Shown here: positions 1 to 7,566 of the stretch, in pieces
How the letters are laid out: each line of letters starts with the position of its first letter
Numbering within the stretch: position 1 is the stretch's first letter
From: Mycoplasma sp. UBA710
Lineage (GTDB): Bacteria; Bacillota_I; Bacilli_A; Mycoplasmatales; Metamycoplasmataceae
DNA: 13,421 bases
Reading direction: 5' to 3'
NCBI GenBank assembly: GCA_002298905.1
Contig: DBMA01000012.1
Span: 1 to 13,421 of the forward strand
Program-made: the position numbers and the translations under genes
Notes under the pieces: model-generated
What the model saw: the letters and a program-made list of their open reading frames with translations, nothing else
Told to the model about the DNA's origin: nothing
Databases searched by the model: none

Positions 1-8
1 ACCTCCTT
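1..8 (-). promoter_or_regulatory. Shine-Dalgarno site of a divergent gene just outside the window
   Basis: Read on the minus strand the first eight bases are AAGGAGGT, a full anti-16S match. With the TATAAT box and the CIRCE element further upstream this indicates a minus-strand gene whose start codon lies just beyond the left edge. The gene itself is not visible. From the CIRCE element it is most likely a chaperone or protease gene such as clpB, dnaK, dnaJ, lon or hrcA; this is inference. Confidence 0.7.
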
Positions 9-44
9 AAAAAATACAAATTTTAAACAAATGTATATAAATAT

Positions 45-50
45 ATTATA
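45..50 (-). promoter_or_regulatory. -10 box of the divergent heat-shock promoter
   Basis: The minus strand reads TATAAT here, about 37 nt upstream of the Shine-Dalgarno site at 8-1, giving a 5' untranslated region of roughly 35-40 nt. No good -35 hexamer is visible at the expected place (about 67-73), where the right arm of the CIRCE element lies, so a bound repressor would cover the promoter core. Confidence 0.6.
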
Positions 51-74
51 GCACTTATATAATTAGAGTGCTAA
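48..74. promoter_or_regulatory. CIRCE operator (HrcA binding site)
   Basis: The consensus CIRCE is TTAGCACTC, nine bases, GAGTGCTAA. Here the left arm is ATAGCACTT (48-56), the spacer is exactly nine bases (57-65), and the right arm GAGTGCTAA (66-74) is a perfect match. Only the first and last left-arm positions differ from consensus. HrcA represses chaperone and ATP-dependent protease genes through this site in many Firmicutes and in Mollicutes. It overlaps the minus-strand TATAAT box, so it should control the gene leaving the window to the left. The rplJ promoter on the other side could also be affected, but nothing shows this. Confidence 0.85.
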
Positions 75-147
75 TTTATTTAATATTATTTTAATAATTT
101 AATAATTATTTAAATAGGATGTGTAAAAATAGTGTAGAATTAGAATT

Positions 148-213
148 GCAATACATTGAGACAGTAACTGCTTTTGCTTAATTTGTTACCAAGTGTATTT
201 ATCTTTGTATTGT
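148..213 (+). ncRNA. L10 leader, autoregulatory ribosomal-protein RNA structure
   Basis: The segment carries the marks of the L10-binding leader found before rplJ-rplL in Firmicutes. A lower stem is formed by 150-155 (AATACA) with 194-199 (TGTATT). An asymmetric GAGACA bulge (158-163) resembles the kink-turn of the family. An upper stem is GTAAC (164-168) with GTTAC (185-189), enclosing a loop with the conserved-looking GCTTAAT. The lower-strand bases 148-155 can alternatively pair with 206-213 (TGTATTGT), giving mutually exclusive folds. No U-tract follows, so control would act on translation or RNA stability rather than by attenuation. Free L10(L12)4 complex would bind and repress its own operon. 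A TAGAAT at 135-140 could be a -10 box starting the RNA near 147, but this is weak. Confidence 0.6.
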
Positions 214-226
214 AAAAAAATATATC

Positions 227-234
227 AAGGAGGT
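227..234 (+). promoter_or_regulatory. Strong Shine-Dalgarno site of rplJ
   Basis: AAGGAGGT ends three bases before the ATG at 238 and is one of the strongest ribosome binding sites in the window. It decides the start of rplJ: an upstream in-frame GTG at 193 would lie inside the leader structure and has no such site. Confidence 0.9.
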
Positions 235-237
235 CAT

Positions 238-738
238 ATGAGTTTCTTGAAAGAACAAAAAATCTTGAAAGCTAAAGAAATTAGTGATAAGATTTCTAAA
301 TCTCAAGCAATTGTTGTTGCTAGATATCAAGGATTAACTGTTAAAGAAATCCAAGCATTAAGAAAGTTAGCTAAAGAAAAAGATGTTGAAATTAAAGTAT
401 ATAAAAATCGTTTAGTTAAAAAAGCGATTGAAAATACAGAATTTAGTTCTTTATCAAGTACTTTAGTTGGAGCAAATATGTTTGCTTTTTCATATTCAGA
501 TTATTTATCAGCTGCCAAAGTTTTATATGATTTTAGTAAAAAACATAAACAAGTAGAATTAATTTCAGGTATAGTAGAACAAAAAGTTGCTGATAAATCA
601 GAAATTATGGATATTGCAACATTACCAACTTATGAAGAAGCATTAACAATGTTAGCAACATCATTACAAGCCCCAATTAGACAGATTGGAATTGGATTGA
701 AAATGTTAGTTGATGAAAATAAAATCAAATCTGAATAA
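238..738 (+). CDS. rplJ: 50S ribosomal protein L10
   Basis: Protein of 166 aa, the usual L10 length. L10 is the base of the ribosomal stalk: it binds 23S rRNA in the GTPase-associated centre and carries L7/L12 dimers on its C-terminal helix. The N-terminal half shows the typical L10 pattern with a KEI-x-ALRKLAKE helix and the conserved VYKNRLVKKA segment near residue 60. The C-terminal part ends in the helix that anchors L7/L12. The start at 238 is chosen because of the strong Shine-Dalgarno site and because the protein then begins MSFLKEQK, as L10 should. It is the first gene of a two-gene operon with rplL, 35 nt downstream, and is probably autoregulated through the leader at 148-213. Confidence 0.97.
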   Translation: MSFLKEQKILKAKEISDKISKSQAIVVARYQGLTVKEIQALRKLAKEKDVEIKVYKNRLVKKAIENTEFSSLSSTLVGANMFAFSYSDYLSAAKVLYDFSKKHKQVELISGIVEQKVADKSEIMDIATLPTYEEALTMLATSLQAPIRQIGIGLKMLVDENKIKSE

Positions 739-773
739 AAATAAATAATTAAATATTGGAAGAGGAAAAAATT

Positions 774-1142
774 ATGGCAAAGTTAACAAAAGAAACATTT
801 ATTAGTTCATTAAAAGAAATGAACATTAAAGAAGTAATGGAATTAGTAGAAGCTTTAAAAGAAGAATTTGGTATTGATCCTTCAGCAGTTGCTGTAGCAG
901 CAGCATCTCCTGCTGAAGCAGTAGCTGAAAAAACAGAATTCAAAGTTGTTTTAAAAGGTGATGGAGGAAACAAAGTTGCTGTTATTAAAGTTGTAAAAGA
1001 TGCAACTGGTTTAGGTTTAATGGATGCTAAAAAACTTGTTGAATCAGCTCCAGCTACTGTTAAAGAAAATATTAAAAAAGATGAGGCAGAAGCATTGAAA
1101 AAATTATTGGAACAAGCAGGAGCACAAGTTTCAGTTGAATAA
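774..1142 (+). CDS. rplL: 50S ribosomal protein L7/L12
   Basis: Protein of 122 aa, normal for L7/L12. The N-terminal helical dimerisation domain (about residues 1-33) is followed by an Ala/Val-rich hinge (about 38-53, AVAVAAASPAEAVA) and the conserved C-terminal factor-binding domain (about 56-122) with EFKVVLK, KVAVIKVVK and the GLGLMDAKKLVE helix. L7/L12 multimers on L10 recruit and stimulate translation GTPases. The start at 774 follows a GGAAGAGGA ribosome binding site at 758-766; an in-frame TTG at 756 overlaps that site and would add six residues not typical of the family. It is co-transcribed with rplJ and followed by a terminator. Its G+C content is higher than that of its neighbours, as usual for highly expressed genes in such genomes. 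Confidence 0.97.
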   Translation: MAKLTKETFISSLKEMNIKEVMELVEALKEEFGIDPSAVAVAAASPAEAVAEKTEFKVVLKGDGGNKVAVIKVVKDATGLGLMDAKKLVESAPATVKENIKKDEAEALKKLLEQAGAQVSVE

Positions 1143-1162
1143 TTATTTAACAATAATTAAAT

Positions 1163-1201
1163 ATAAAAAATGAAAAGACGAGAAATCTTTTCATTTTTTA
1201 T
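1163..1201 (+). terminator. Rho-independent terminator of rplJ-rplL
   Basis: A perfect 16-bp stem, with core TGAAAAGA (1171-1178) pairing TCTTTTCA (1186-1193), is extended by an A6/T6 run and has a 7-nt loop. The T6 run at 1194-1199 forms the U-tract. It lies 20 nt after the rplL stop codon. Confidence 0.88.
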
Positions 1202-1300
1202 TGGATATTTAAGTAGTACTCCCTTCTTTTTTTAATTTTTACAATTTCATTATAAATATATTTAGATACATTAAATATTTTTTTTAAAGTAAGACGATAA

Positions 1301-1344
1301 TTTAAATTTTTAATATTAATTTTATAATTAATTTAAAATTTAAA
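1301..1344. repeat. A/T-only inverted repeat before the membrane-protein gene
   Basis: TTTAAATTTT at 1301-1310 is an exact inverted copy of AAAATTTAAA at 1335-1344, separated by 24 nt. The right arm ends five bases before the ATG at 1350. A TATAAT at 1323-1328 lies in the loop and could be the -10 box of the downstream genes, with a start near 1335. Low sequence complexity makes chance plausible. The rest of 1202-1349 shows no gene. Confidence 0.35.
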
Positions 1345-1349
1345 AATGT

Positions 1350-1667
1350 ATGAAAATAATTTTAGATAAAAAACCTAATAGAAATTTTTCTTATCATATG
1401 AAGAATTTTTTTAGAGATATTTTAATCATGTTTTCATATACTTTGGGTTTTTGTTTATATGCTCTTATATATTTAATATGAACAATAGATTTTAATAATT
1501 TAAATTATTTGTTAAACTGAATTGTTATCCCAATTTTAGGATTTATATTAGGAATTTGTCATATGTTTTTTATTTATAAAGGTTCTTTATTTTGTAAAGC
1601 ACTAATTATGTTTTCAATTATGTTTTACACATTTATTTTACCTGTAGTAATAGCATTTGTAAATTAG
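1350..1667 (+). CDS. Small integral membrane protein, unknown function
   Basis: An open frame of 105 aa with two in-frame TGA (Trp44, Trp57), closed by TAG. I do not recognise the family. After a basic N-terminus (about residues 1-23, several Lys/Arg) there are three hydrophobic stretches long enough to span the membrane: about 24-46, 54-76 and 84-104. By the positive-inside rule the N-terminus is probably cytoplasmic. The ATG at 1350 is the only reasonable start, as an in-frame TAA lies nine bases upstream; no Shine-Dalgarno site is visible. The next gene begins only 7 nt after its stop, so the two are almost certainly one transcription unit, and a role in placing or assisting the SGNH protein at the membrane is possible. 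That role is inferred from position only. Confidence 0.75.
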
Positions 1668-1674
1668 CATTATT

Positions 1675-4407
1675 ATGAAAAAAATAGATATATCAAATGA
1701 AAAAATTAGATATGTATCTTTGGGTGATTCTATCTCTGAAGGTTACAATGGAAAATATAATTTTGGATATGCTGGAAGCATGGATTTAGATGGTGTCATT
1801 AGTGGAACATCATGACCATCTTTTTTAGCTCGTAATTTACAAAAAATAGATAAAAATATTTTAGAATCATTTGATAATTTTTCTATGTCAGGGACAAGAC
1901 CTGAAGATTGGAATTATTTCTTAAATGTTGCTGATGAAAAATATTCTTACCAAAATTCTATTGATAAAATTAATTATGCAATATGATTAAATGAATTAAA
2001 AAATAATCCTGAAAGACGGAGATTAAAAAAACAATTTAAAAATTTTGGAAAAAAAACAAGAAATGATTTCGAATACTTAATTAGTAAAGTTGTTCTTGCT
2101 AATTTAATAACAATTAATATTGGTGCTAATTTTATTATTCCTAAAATTCCAATTGATCAAATTATAGAAATTATTATTCATCATCCAAAACCATTATTAG
2201 AATTAAAAGCAATAATTAAAAATTCTATTCAAGAAATGGAAAAAGACATAATTGTAATGCTTAATAGAATTAAGGATCTAAATCCGCTAGCATCTATTTA
2301 TTTAATTGGATACAATAAAATGTTTGGAGTATTTTGAAAAATATTAGATTTATTTTTTCAAAAAATTGGTATGGGCAATAATATTGTGGAATATTGCTAT
2401 GATGAAATCAATAATTCTTTGAAAAGATGTGCCAAGAAATCAGGAGTTTATTTTATATCTACAAATAATAAGAAATTTTGAGATGAAAATAGTTACATGA
2501 TGTGTAATGTTTTTTATGAGGCTCATCCAACAATTTTTGGATATAAAAAAATTGCTCAAGATGTTTTATTAAAAATTTCAGCTTCAGATTCTTTTTTTGA
2601 AAAAAATAATCTAAAAAATATTCCTAAACAAATTAAATCATTTAACGATAATTATTTAAAACAAGATTATCGATGTTTTCAAAATGGAATTGATTTTGCG
2701 CGAAAAAAAATTTCTAATCAAGATTTAATTGAAAAAATTTATGGACAAAATAATGAAATTTTGTTTAAAAATACCAAAATCGAAAATAGTTCTAAATTTT
2801 TGGAAACATCTCTATTTTTTGAACAGTCATTAGATGAAAAAAATGATCCTAATAATTTTTTATCTAAATCTTTAAAAAGAACATTTTTAATTATAATTAA
2901 TTCTTTAAAATTAAATTTTGATAAAAGAGCAATTAATGATTTTAATGAATTAGTTGAAATGAAATATTTAAAGAAATTCATTATGAAAATTAACTTAATT
3001 TCTGTAATTGCAAATAAAATCCAAAATCAAATAGATAAAAAATTTCTTGAAACAAAAAAAAATTTAACAATAAATGAATTTTTTAATATTCTATTTGACC
3101 AAATTTTAAATTTCGATTTTATTACCTGGGTTTTAGTGGAATTTGCTAATTTTTGAACATTAGAAGAAGAAAAAAAATTAAATCAAAATAAGAAAAATGT
3201 TATCTTAATTTTTAATAGATTGTTAGCAAAAAATAGAATTAAAATCATAATTGAAATAATTACAGAAAAACTAATAAATTATTTATTAATTTCCAAGTTA
3301 GGCATTGAATTAAGTGACAAATATTTAAATCAAATTTCTACACATTTAAATTCATATATTGATTATCAAGAATTAGGACAAATTATCTTTGATTTTTATT
3401 TTTCTTCAATTGAAGAAATTAAAAGAATTAAAAAATCAGAGGAATTATTAGAATTATTCTTACAAAATAAAAAAATTAATAATTTTGTTTATTCAATTTT
3501 AAAAAAAATTATTTTGGGAATTAAAATTGATGATGATTTCATTTTATATATAATGAAATTGTTAAATATAGAAAACATTAAAAGTAATTTTAAAATAATG
3601 AAATATTTTTTTGTTGATATTTTTTCATACATATGTAATGAAAAATATTCATTTATAGAAGTGATTTCAGATGGTATTATTAATTTTGCAAAACATGAAA
3701 AAGAAAAAATTACATTTCAGGACATTATAGAATTTTTATTAGAAAGTGATAAGAAAAAATTTTGAACACAAATTGATAATATTAAAATAGAAAAAATGAG
3801 TCCAGAGAAATTCTTAGTTCATGTTAAAGCCTTAGATTTAATATTTACAAATATGAATTATGAAGGTATTATTTTTAAAAATATTATTAATTTAACTAAC
3901 CCAAAAGGCTTAGTAGAAAATAATAAAATGAAGATAATGAAATTGTTAAAATTTTTAGATAAACTTTCAAAAACAAAGAAATTTATGAGCAATTTATGCA
4001 ATAAATTAATAAGTAGTTATTATGATTCAAAAACTAAGAATAAATCTAAAAATATTTATTACAAAACATTTTTTAGGTTAATGTTAATATCGATATTTAT
4101 AGCTCATCAATTGTTTCAAAAAAATATTGATAAAAATTATTTTATGGATAAGAGAATATCAATCGTTAGAATTTTATTTCAAATTGCAGGATACAAACAT
4201 GGTAAAAATAAATTAATTGATAATATGATGTTAGAGATGTTTAATGAAAGCGGTAATTACGATTTAATAATGGATTATAAAGATTTAAATAAAAATGTTT
4301 TAAAACCATTTAATATCATGTATTCTTTAAACAAAAACTCTAATAAGGAAAATATTGATAAATATAAATTACTTTTAGAATTTTTAAAAAAAGGTTATAT
4401 AGAATAA
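1675..4407 (+). CDS. SGNH/GDSL-family hydrolase with long C-terminal helical extension
   Basis: One 910-aa frame containing six in-frame TGA (1813, 1984, 2335, 2479, 3154, 3763), so it looks fragmented under the standard code. The first ~300 residues form an SGNH hydrolase (esterase/lipase-like): block I is LGDSISEG with nucleophile Ser19, block II has Gly73 in SMSGTRPEDW, block III has Gly150 and Asn152 in NIGANF, and block V has His284 in EAHPTIFGYKKIA. The Asp usually three residues before the His is Tyr281 here; Glu282 may take its place. There is no signal peptide or membrane segment, so the enzyme is probably cytoplasmic. Residues ~300-910 are Lys/Asn/Ile/Phe-rich, apparently all helical, and match no family I know. 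The gene follows a small membrane-protein gene by 7 nt. Substrate unknown; lipid or acyl ester cleavage is the family guess. Confidence 0.85.
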
Positions 4408-4423
4408 ATTAACTTTCTTTTTT

Positions 4424-4450
4424 CATTTTATTTACAAAATAAAATGTTTG
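4424..4450 (+). terminator. Probable weak terminator after the SGNH gene
   Basis: CATTTTATTT (4424-4433) pairs with AAATAAAATG (4437-4446), or as an 8-bp stem with a 7-nt loop, and is followed by TTTGTT. The stem is A/T-rich and the T-tract short, and it runs directly into the ppa promoter, so termination may be partial. Confidence 0.45.
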
Positions 4451-4457
4451 TTATAAT
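4449..4457 (+). promoter_or_regulatory. Extended -10 promoter of ppa
   Basis: TGTTATAAT is a perfect extended -10 element (TG, one base, TATAAT at 4452-4457). No clear -35 is needed or seen. The expected start point, 6-8 nt downstream (about 4463-4465), lies only a few bases before the ATG at 4468. Confidence 0.7.
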
Positions 4458-4467
4458 TTAAACTATT

Positions 4468-5025
4468 ATGGCTGAAAAAATTATTAAAGTAATCATTGAA
4501 ATACCCAAAGATTCAAATATTAAATATGAGTTTGATAGAGAAACTAGAAAAATGAAAGTAGATCGTATTTTAAGAGATGGCTTTATATATCCTTCTAATT
4601 ATGGTTTTATTGAAGAAGCTTTAGATTGAGATGGTGATGAATTAGATGTATTAGTATATTCAAGCGAAAAATTTGTTCCAGGTGTGGAAGTAAATGCAAG
4701 AATAGTAGGAGCCATGAAAATGATTGATGATGGAGAAACTGATACAAAATTAATTGCAGTTCATCATGATGATTATCGTTTAAATAATATCCAAAAATTA
4801 GAAGATTTACCAAAAAATTGATTAGAAAAAGTAGAAACATTTTTTTCAACATATAAAAATTGAAAAAGAGAAGGAATCACCAAAGTTCCAGGGTTTGAAA
4901 GTATAGAATGAGCTTGAAAAGAATATGAAGAATGTTATAAGTTGATGAAAGACTATGGACATTTACCTAAAGAAGAATTTATAGAAAAAATGAAGAAAAA
5001 ACATCCAGAAAAATATGAAATATAA
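4468..5025 (+). CDS. ppa: Inorganic pyrophosphatase, soluble family I
   Basis: Protein of 185 aa, normal for family I. It hydrolyses PPi released by nucleic-acid, protein and cofactor synthesis, in the cytoplasm with Mg2+. The family signature DGDELDV is at residues 55-61, with metal ligands Asp55, Asp57 and Asp60. It is preceded by the conserved YPSNYGFIEEA stretch, with the substrate-binding Lys/Arg/Tyr positions in the N-terminal third, and followed by a VGAMKMIDDGETD segment typical of the fold. All five Trp codons are TGA (first at 4627). There is no Shine-Dalgarno site, and the promoter lies so close that the mRNA must be leaderless or nearly so. The lipoprotein gene follows after 14 nt and is probably co-transcribed. 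Confidence 0.95.
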
Positions 5026-5028
5026 ATT

Positions 5029-5034
5029 AGGAGA
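5029..5034 (+). promoter_or_regulatory. Shine-Dalgarno site of the lipoprotein gene
   Basis: AGGAGA lies five bases before the ATG at 5040 and supports that start, which gives a complete lipoprotein signal peptide. Confidence 0.75.
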
Positions 5035-5039
5035 ATAAG

Positions 5040-7130
5040 ATGAAAAAAATTAATTGAGCAATTAAATTAACTATTTTATCATCTTTATCTTTATCAGGTT
5101 TTCTTATATCTTGTTCTAACAATCAAACTGTAAATGCTCAAACTAAAGATCAAATAAATAAACAATATGAATATTTTGCAAATGCATTAATAAAAGAAAA
5201 TATAAAAAATAATTTGTATTTTGAAAATTTTATTTTTGATGAAAATAATCAAGCTATTTTAAATTTAGATGAAATAAACACATTATTATCAATGCAAAAC
5301 CTATCCAATTCATATGAATATAAATTTATCCTTAATAAAGATATTAATAATAATTCAATAAAAATAAATATGCAATTAAGAATTAAGAATTCTAATACAG
5401 ATTTTATTGATTATGGAAAAGTAGAAAAAATTATCTATTCAGTTAAGTCTTTAACATTAGATGAACAAAATGCACTAAATAATATATATGATAATTGATA
5501 TAAAAATTCTAATAAAGTTATAATTAAAAACAATATAACTAACGAAATTTTAGAACAATCAAAAATTTCAACAATTCTCCCCTCATATCTACAAATGAAT
5601 GATATTACCTTTGATTATTCCACAACAGGTTTAAATCAAACAATTTCAAAAGAAAATGTTGAAACTAATAAAATTTTTAATGATTATTTAGGACAAATTG
5701 TTTGAGATCTTTCAATTATCAATAGCAAAACTAAATTAATATTTTATCCAAAAAATATTTTGCATAAACAAATGATAATTAATGGATTTGCTAATTTAAA
5801 TGATAGAAATGCTGAAATTATTGACATCTTTGATAAACTTTCAAGAACTTTTAGTATTGTAACTTTAATTGGTTCTGATAAAAAAATTCCTTATTTAGCT
5901 TCAGGTGTGACAACAGTGGAGCAATTTAAATCTATGTTTGAATTAATTAATAAGAATCTTAAAAATGAAACAAATCAATATATTGATAATATTCTACAAA
6001 TATTAAATGATGCAATTAATAAAACTAAGTGATTCAATTTAGAAATGACTTCAAATGCAAATGATATAACAGGTAATTTGGTTATTACATGAAAATTAGT
6101 TGATAGATTTACATCTTATGAAATTTTTCCATCAAATATTAATAAAATTACTACTATCAACGACATGTTGACATTATCAAAAAAAATAACAGAAAATAAT
6201 CAAGAAGTTGAAGATTTATCAGCAATTGATAATGGTTATAAAGCTTATCAACTTTTAACTTCATTAGAAATTAACAATAAATATGTTAATCTTCCATCAA
6301 ATAATATTATTTCTTCTATTAATATTGATTGATTATTATCAAATACTAATATAAAAACTTTATTTCCTAATATTGTAAAATCGCAAGATAATAAATATTT
6401 GGAATTTAGTATGACAACTAATAGCAAAACAAATAAATTTAGATTTTCTTTAGACTTAACAAAAGTAACTGATATTAAACCAAACCTAATAATAGGCACC
6501 ATTCAATTACCATTTATTATGCAAATTCAATTAGAAGATCTTTTTGTTTCATCTACACCAGATATTAACAATCCTCTTGTTAATTCTATTCAATATATAG
6601 ATTTTTTACCTCCTAGCGGTAAAAGTGATAGTTCGAATAATAGTTCATATAATTCTGCTCAAAGAGATGCATTTATTAATATTGGTGGATATCTAACTAA
6701 GGATTTAGAAATAGCATCTTTTATTTATGATTATTTTGCTGCAAACAAAGATATAACAATTATTATTAATAATGAAAATTATTTTAATGAGATTTTAAAT
6801 AAATGCTTAGATGATGAAAGTCAAATATCTGTTGTATTGAAAACAGAAATTAATGACACAATTTTAAAAGCAATTTTAAATAATCAATCATCAACAAATA
6901 ATAGTCTTGACATTATTAAATTTTTAGAAAAATATAAATTAGAATTTGCTTTAGTAAAAAATAAATTATCTTCATATGATAGCAACAATAAAACAATTTC
7001 TTCATCTGAAATTCAAATTAAAATAATTCCAAATAATGAATCTAATACAAGTCATATAGAATATTATAAAAATGGAGTTTTAACATCATTACCAAATGTA
7101 AAATTTATAATTAAATATATTGCTTCTTAG
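5040..7130 (+). CDS. Surface lipoprotein, unknown function
   Basis: One 696-aa frame with six in-frame TGA (5055, 5496, 5703, 6030, 6090, 6330). The N-terminus is a lipoprotein signal peptide: basic MKK, a hydrophobic core, and the lipobox FLIS-Cys with Cys25 as the lipidated residue, followed by a Ser/Asn/Gln-rich linker. The protein should be anchored to the outer face of the single membrane. The body is rich in Asn, Ile, Lys and Ser. Four places share a loose pattern of two beta strands around an Asn-rich turn: about residues 92-115, 331-350, 454-474 and 635-665. This suggests a repeated domain too diverged to prove by eye. A Ser/Asn-rich low-complexity stretch (near residues 525-540) may be a domain linker. 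No protease, nuclease or transporter motif is visible. It follows ppa by 14 nt. Confidence 0.88.
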
Positions 7131-7162
7131 CATTTTTTATTTTACAGTACAAAAAAATAAAT

Positions 7163-7197
7163 AAAAAAAATAACACATGTTATCTTGTTATATTTTT
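7163..7197. terminator. Bidirectional terminator between the lipoprotein gene and the tRNA genes
   Basis: ATAACA (7170-7175) pairs with TGTTAT (7186-7191); an alternative is ATAAC (7170-7174) with GTTAT (7179-7183). An A8 run (7163-7170) lies on the left and a T5 run (7193-7197) on the right, so a U-tract follows the hairpin in both directions. It lies 33 nt beyond the lipoprotein stop on the plus strand and 16 nt beyond the tRNA-Gln 3' end on the minus strand. Confidence 0.65.
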
Positions 7198-7212
7198 ACA
7201 TCAAAGATGATA

Positions 7213-7287
7213 TGGCTGCCCCTGTAGGATTCGAACCTACGCATGTTGGAACCAAAATCCAATGCCTTTCCGCTTGGCGAAGGGGCA
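7213..7287 (-). tRNA. tRNA-Gln (anticodon TTG)
   Basis: Minus-strand cloverleaf of 75 nt including an encoded CCA (7215-7213). The acceptor stem is TGCCCCT with AGGGGCA, the anticodon stem TTGGA with TCCAA around the loop TTTTGGT (anticodon TTG, reading CAA/CAG), and the T arm GTAGG-TTCGAAT-CCTAC. The discriminator base is G. It lies 3 nt after tRNA-Tyr in the same direction. Confidence 0.95.
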
Positions 7288-7290
7288 AAA

Positions 7291-7374
7291 TGGTGGAGGG
7301 GGAGGGATTCGAACCCCCGAACTCGAAAGAAGTGGGTTACAGCCACCCGCATTTGGCCGCTTTGCTACCCCTCC
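7291..7374 (-). tRNA. tRNA-Tyr (anticodon GTA)
   Basis: Minus-strand tRNA of 84 nt including an encoded CCA (7293-7291). The acceptor stem is GGAGGGG with CCCCTCC, discriminator A. The anticodon loop CTGTAAC (anticodon GTA) sits on the stem GGTGG with CCACT. A long variable arm marks it as class II, as bacterial tRNA-Tyr is, followed by the T arm with loop TTCGAAT. First gene of a tRNA-Tyr/tRNA-Gln pair. Confidence 0.95.
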
Positions 7375-7393
7375 ATTTGCAAAACATATTCTA

Positions 7394-7420
7394 ATTATAT
7401 ATTAAAAAATATTTTGTTAA
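7394..7420 (-). promoter_or_regulatory. Promoter of the tRNA-Tyr/tRNA-Gln pair
   Basis: On the minus strand TATAAT (7399-7394) is preceded by TTAACA (7420-7415) with a 15-nt spacer, a little short. The start would lie near 7387, about 13 nt before the tRNA-Tyr 5' end. Confidence 0.55.
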
Positions 7421-7484
7421 TATAAAAAATATTAACTTTGTTTTAATAATAAATATTCATTAATGAATTTAAAATAAAATTTTA

Positions 7485-7493
7485 TGATATAAT
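7485..7493 (+). promoter_or_regulatory. Extended -10 promoter of the ruvAB operon
   Basis: TGATATAAT is a perfect extended -10 element (TATAAT at 7488-7493). Transcription should start near 7500, leaving a leader of about 67 nt before the ATG at 7567. The same type of element precedes ppa. Confidence 0.65.
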
Positions 7494-7520
7494 TATGTTT
7501 AACATTAGAAACAAGCAATA

Positions 7521-7552
7521 ACTTTTCATTATTTAATTTAAAATTGAAAGGT
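7521..7552 (+). promoter_or_regulatory. Possible leader hairpin covering the ribosome binding site
   Basis: ACTTTTCA (7521-7528) can pair with TGAAAGGT (7545-7552; one G-U pair) across a 16-nt loop. The right arm contains AAAGGT, the only Shine-Dalgarno-like sequence before the ATG at 7567, although its spacing of 14 nt is long. The stem could lower translation of the operon; chance pairing in A/T-rich DNA is possible. Confidence 0.3.
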
Positions 7553-7566
7553 AATTTGTATTTATT

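Noticed and set aside
1..234. Inverted repeat formed by ACCTCCTT at 1-8 and AAGGAGGT at 227-234
   Set aside because: These are simply two strong Shine-Dalgarno sites on opposite strands; the complementarity follows from their function.
749..1153. Minus-strand open frame of 134 codons opposite rplL
   Set aside because: It is the antisense shadow of a clearly recognisable L7/L12 gene and its product resembles nothing.
2497..4407. Three separate genes of 219, 181 and 203 codons
   Set aside because: They lie in one frame and are separated only by TGA, which is Trp here; together with the upstream part they make one 910-aa protein.
7185..7425. Two plus-strand open frames across the tRNA genes
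   Set aside because: They are translations of the antisense strand of tRNA-Gln and tRNA-Tyr, a common false annotation in which the T-arm reads as a GFEP-like peptide.
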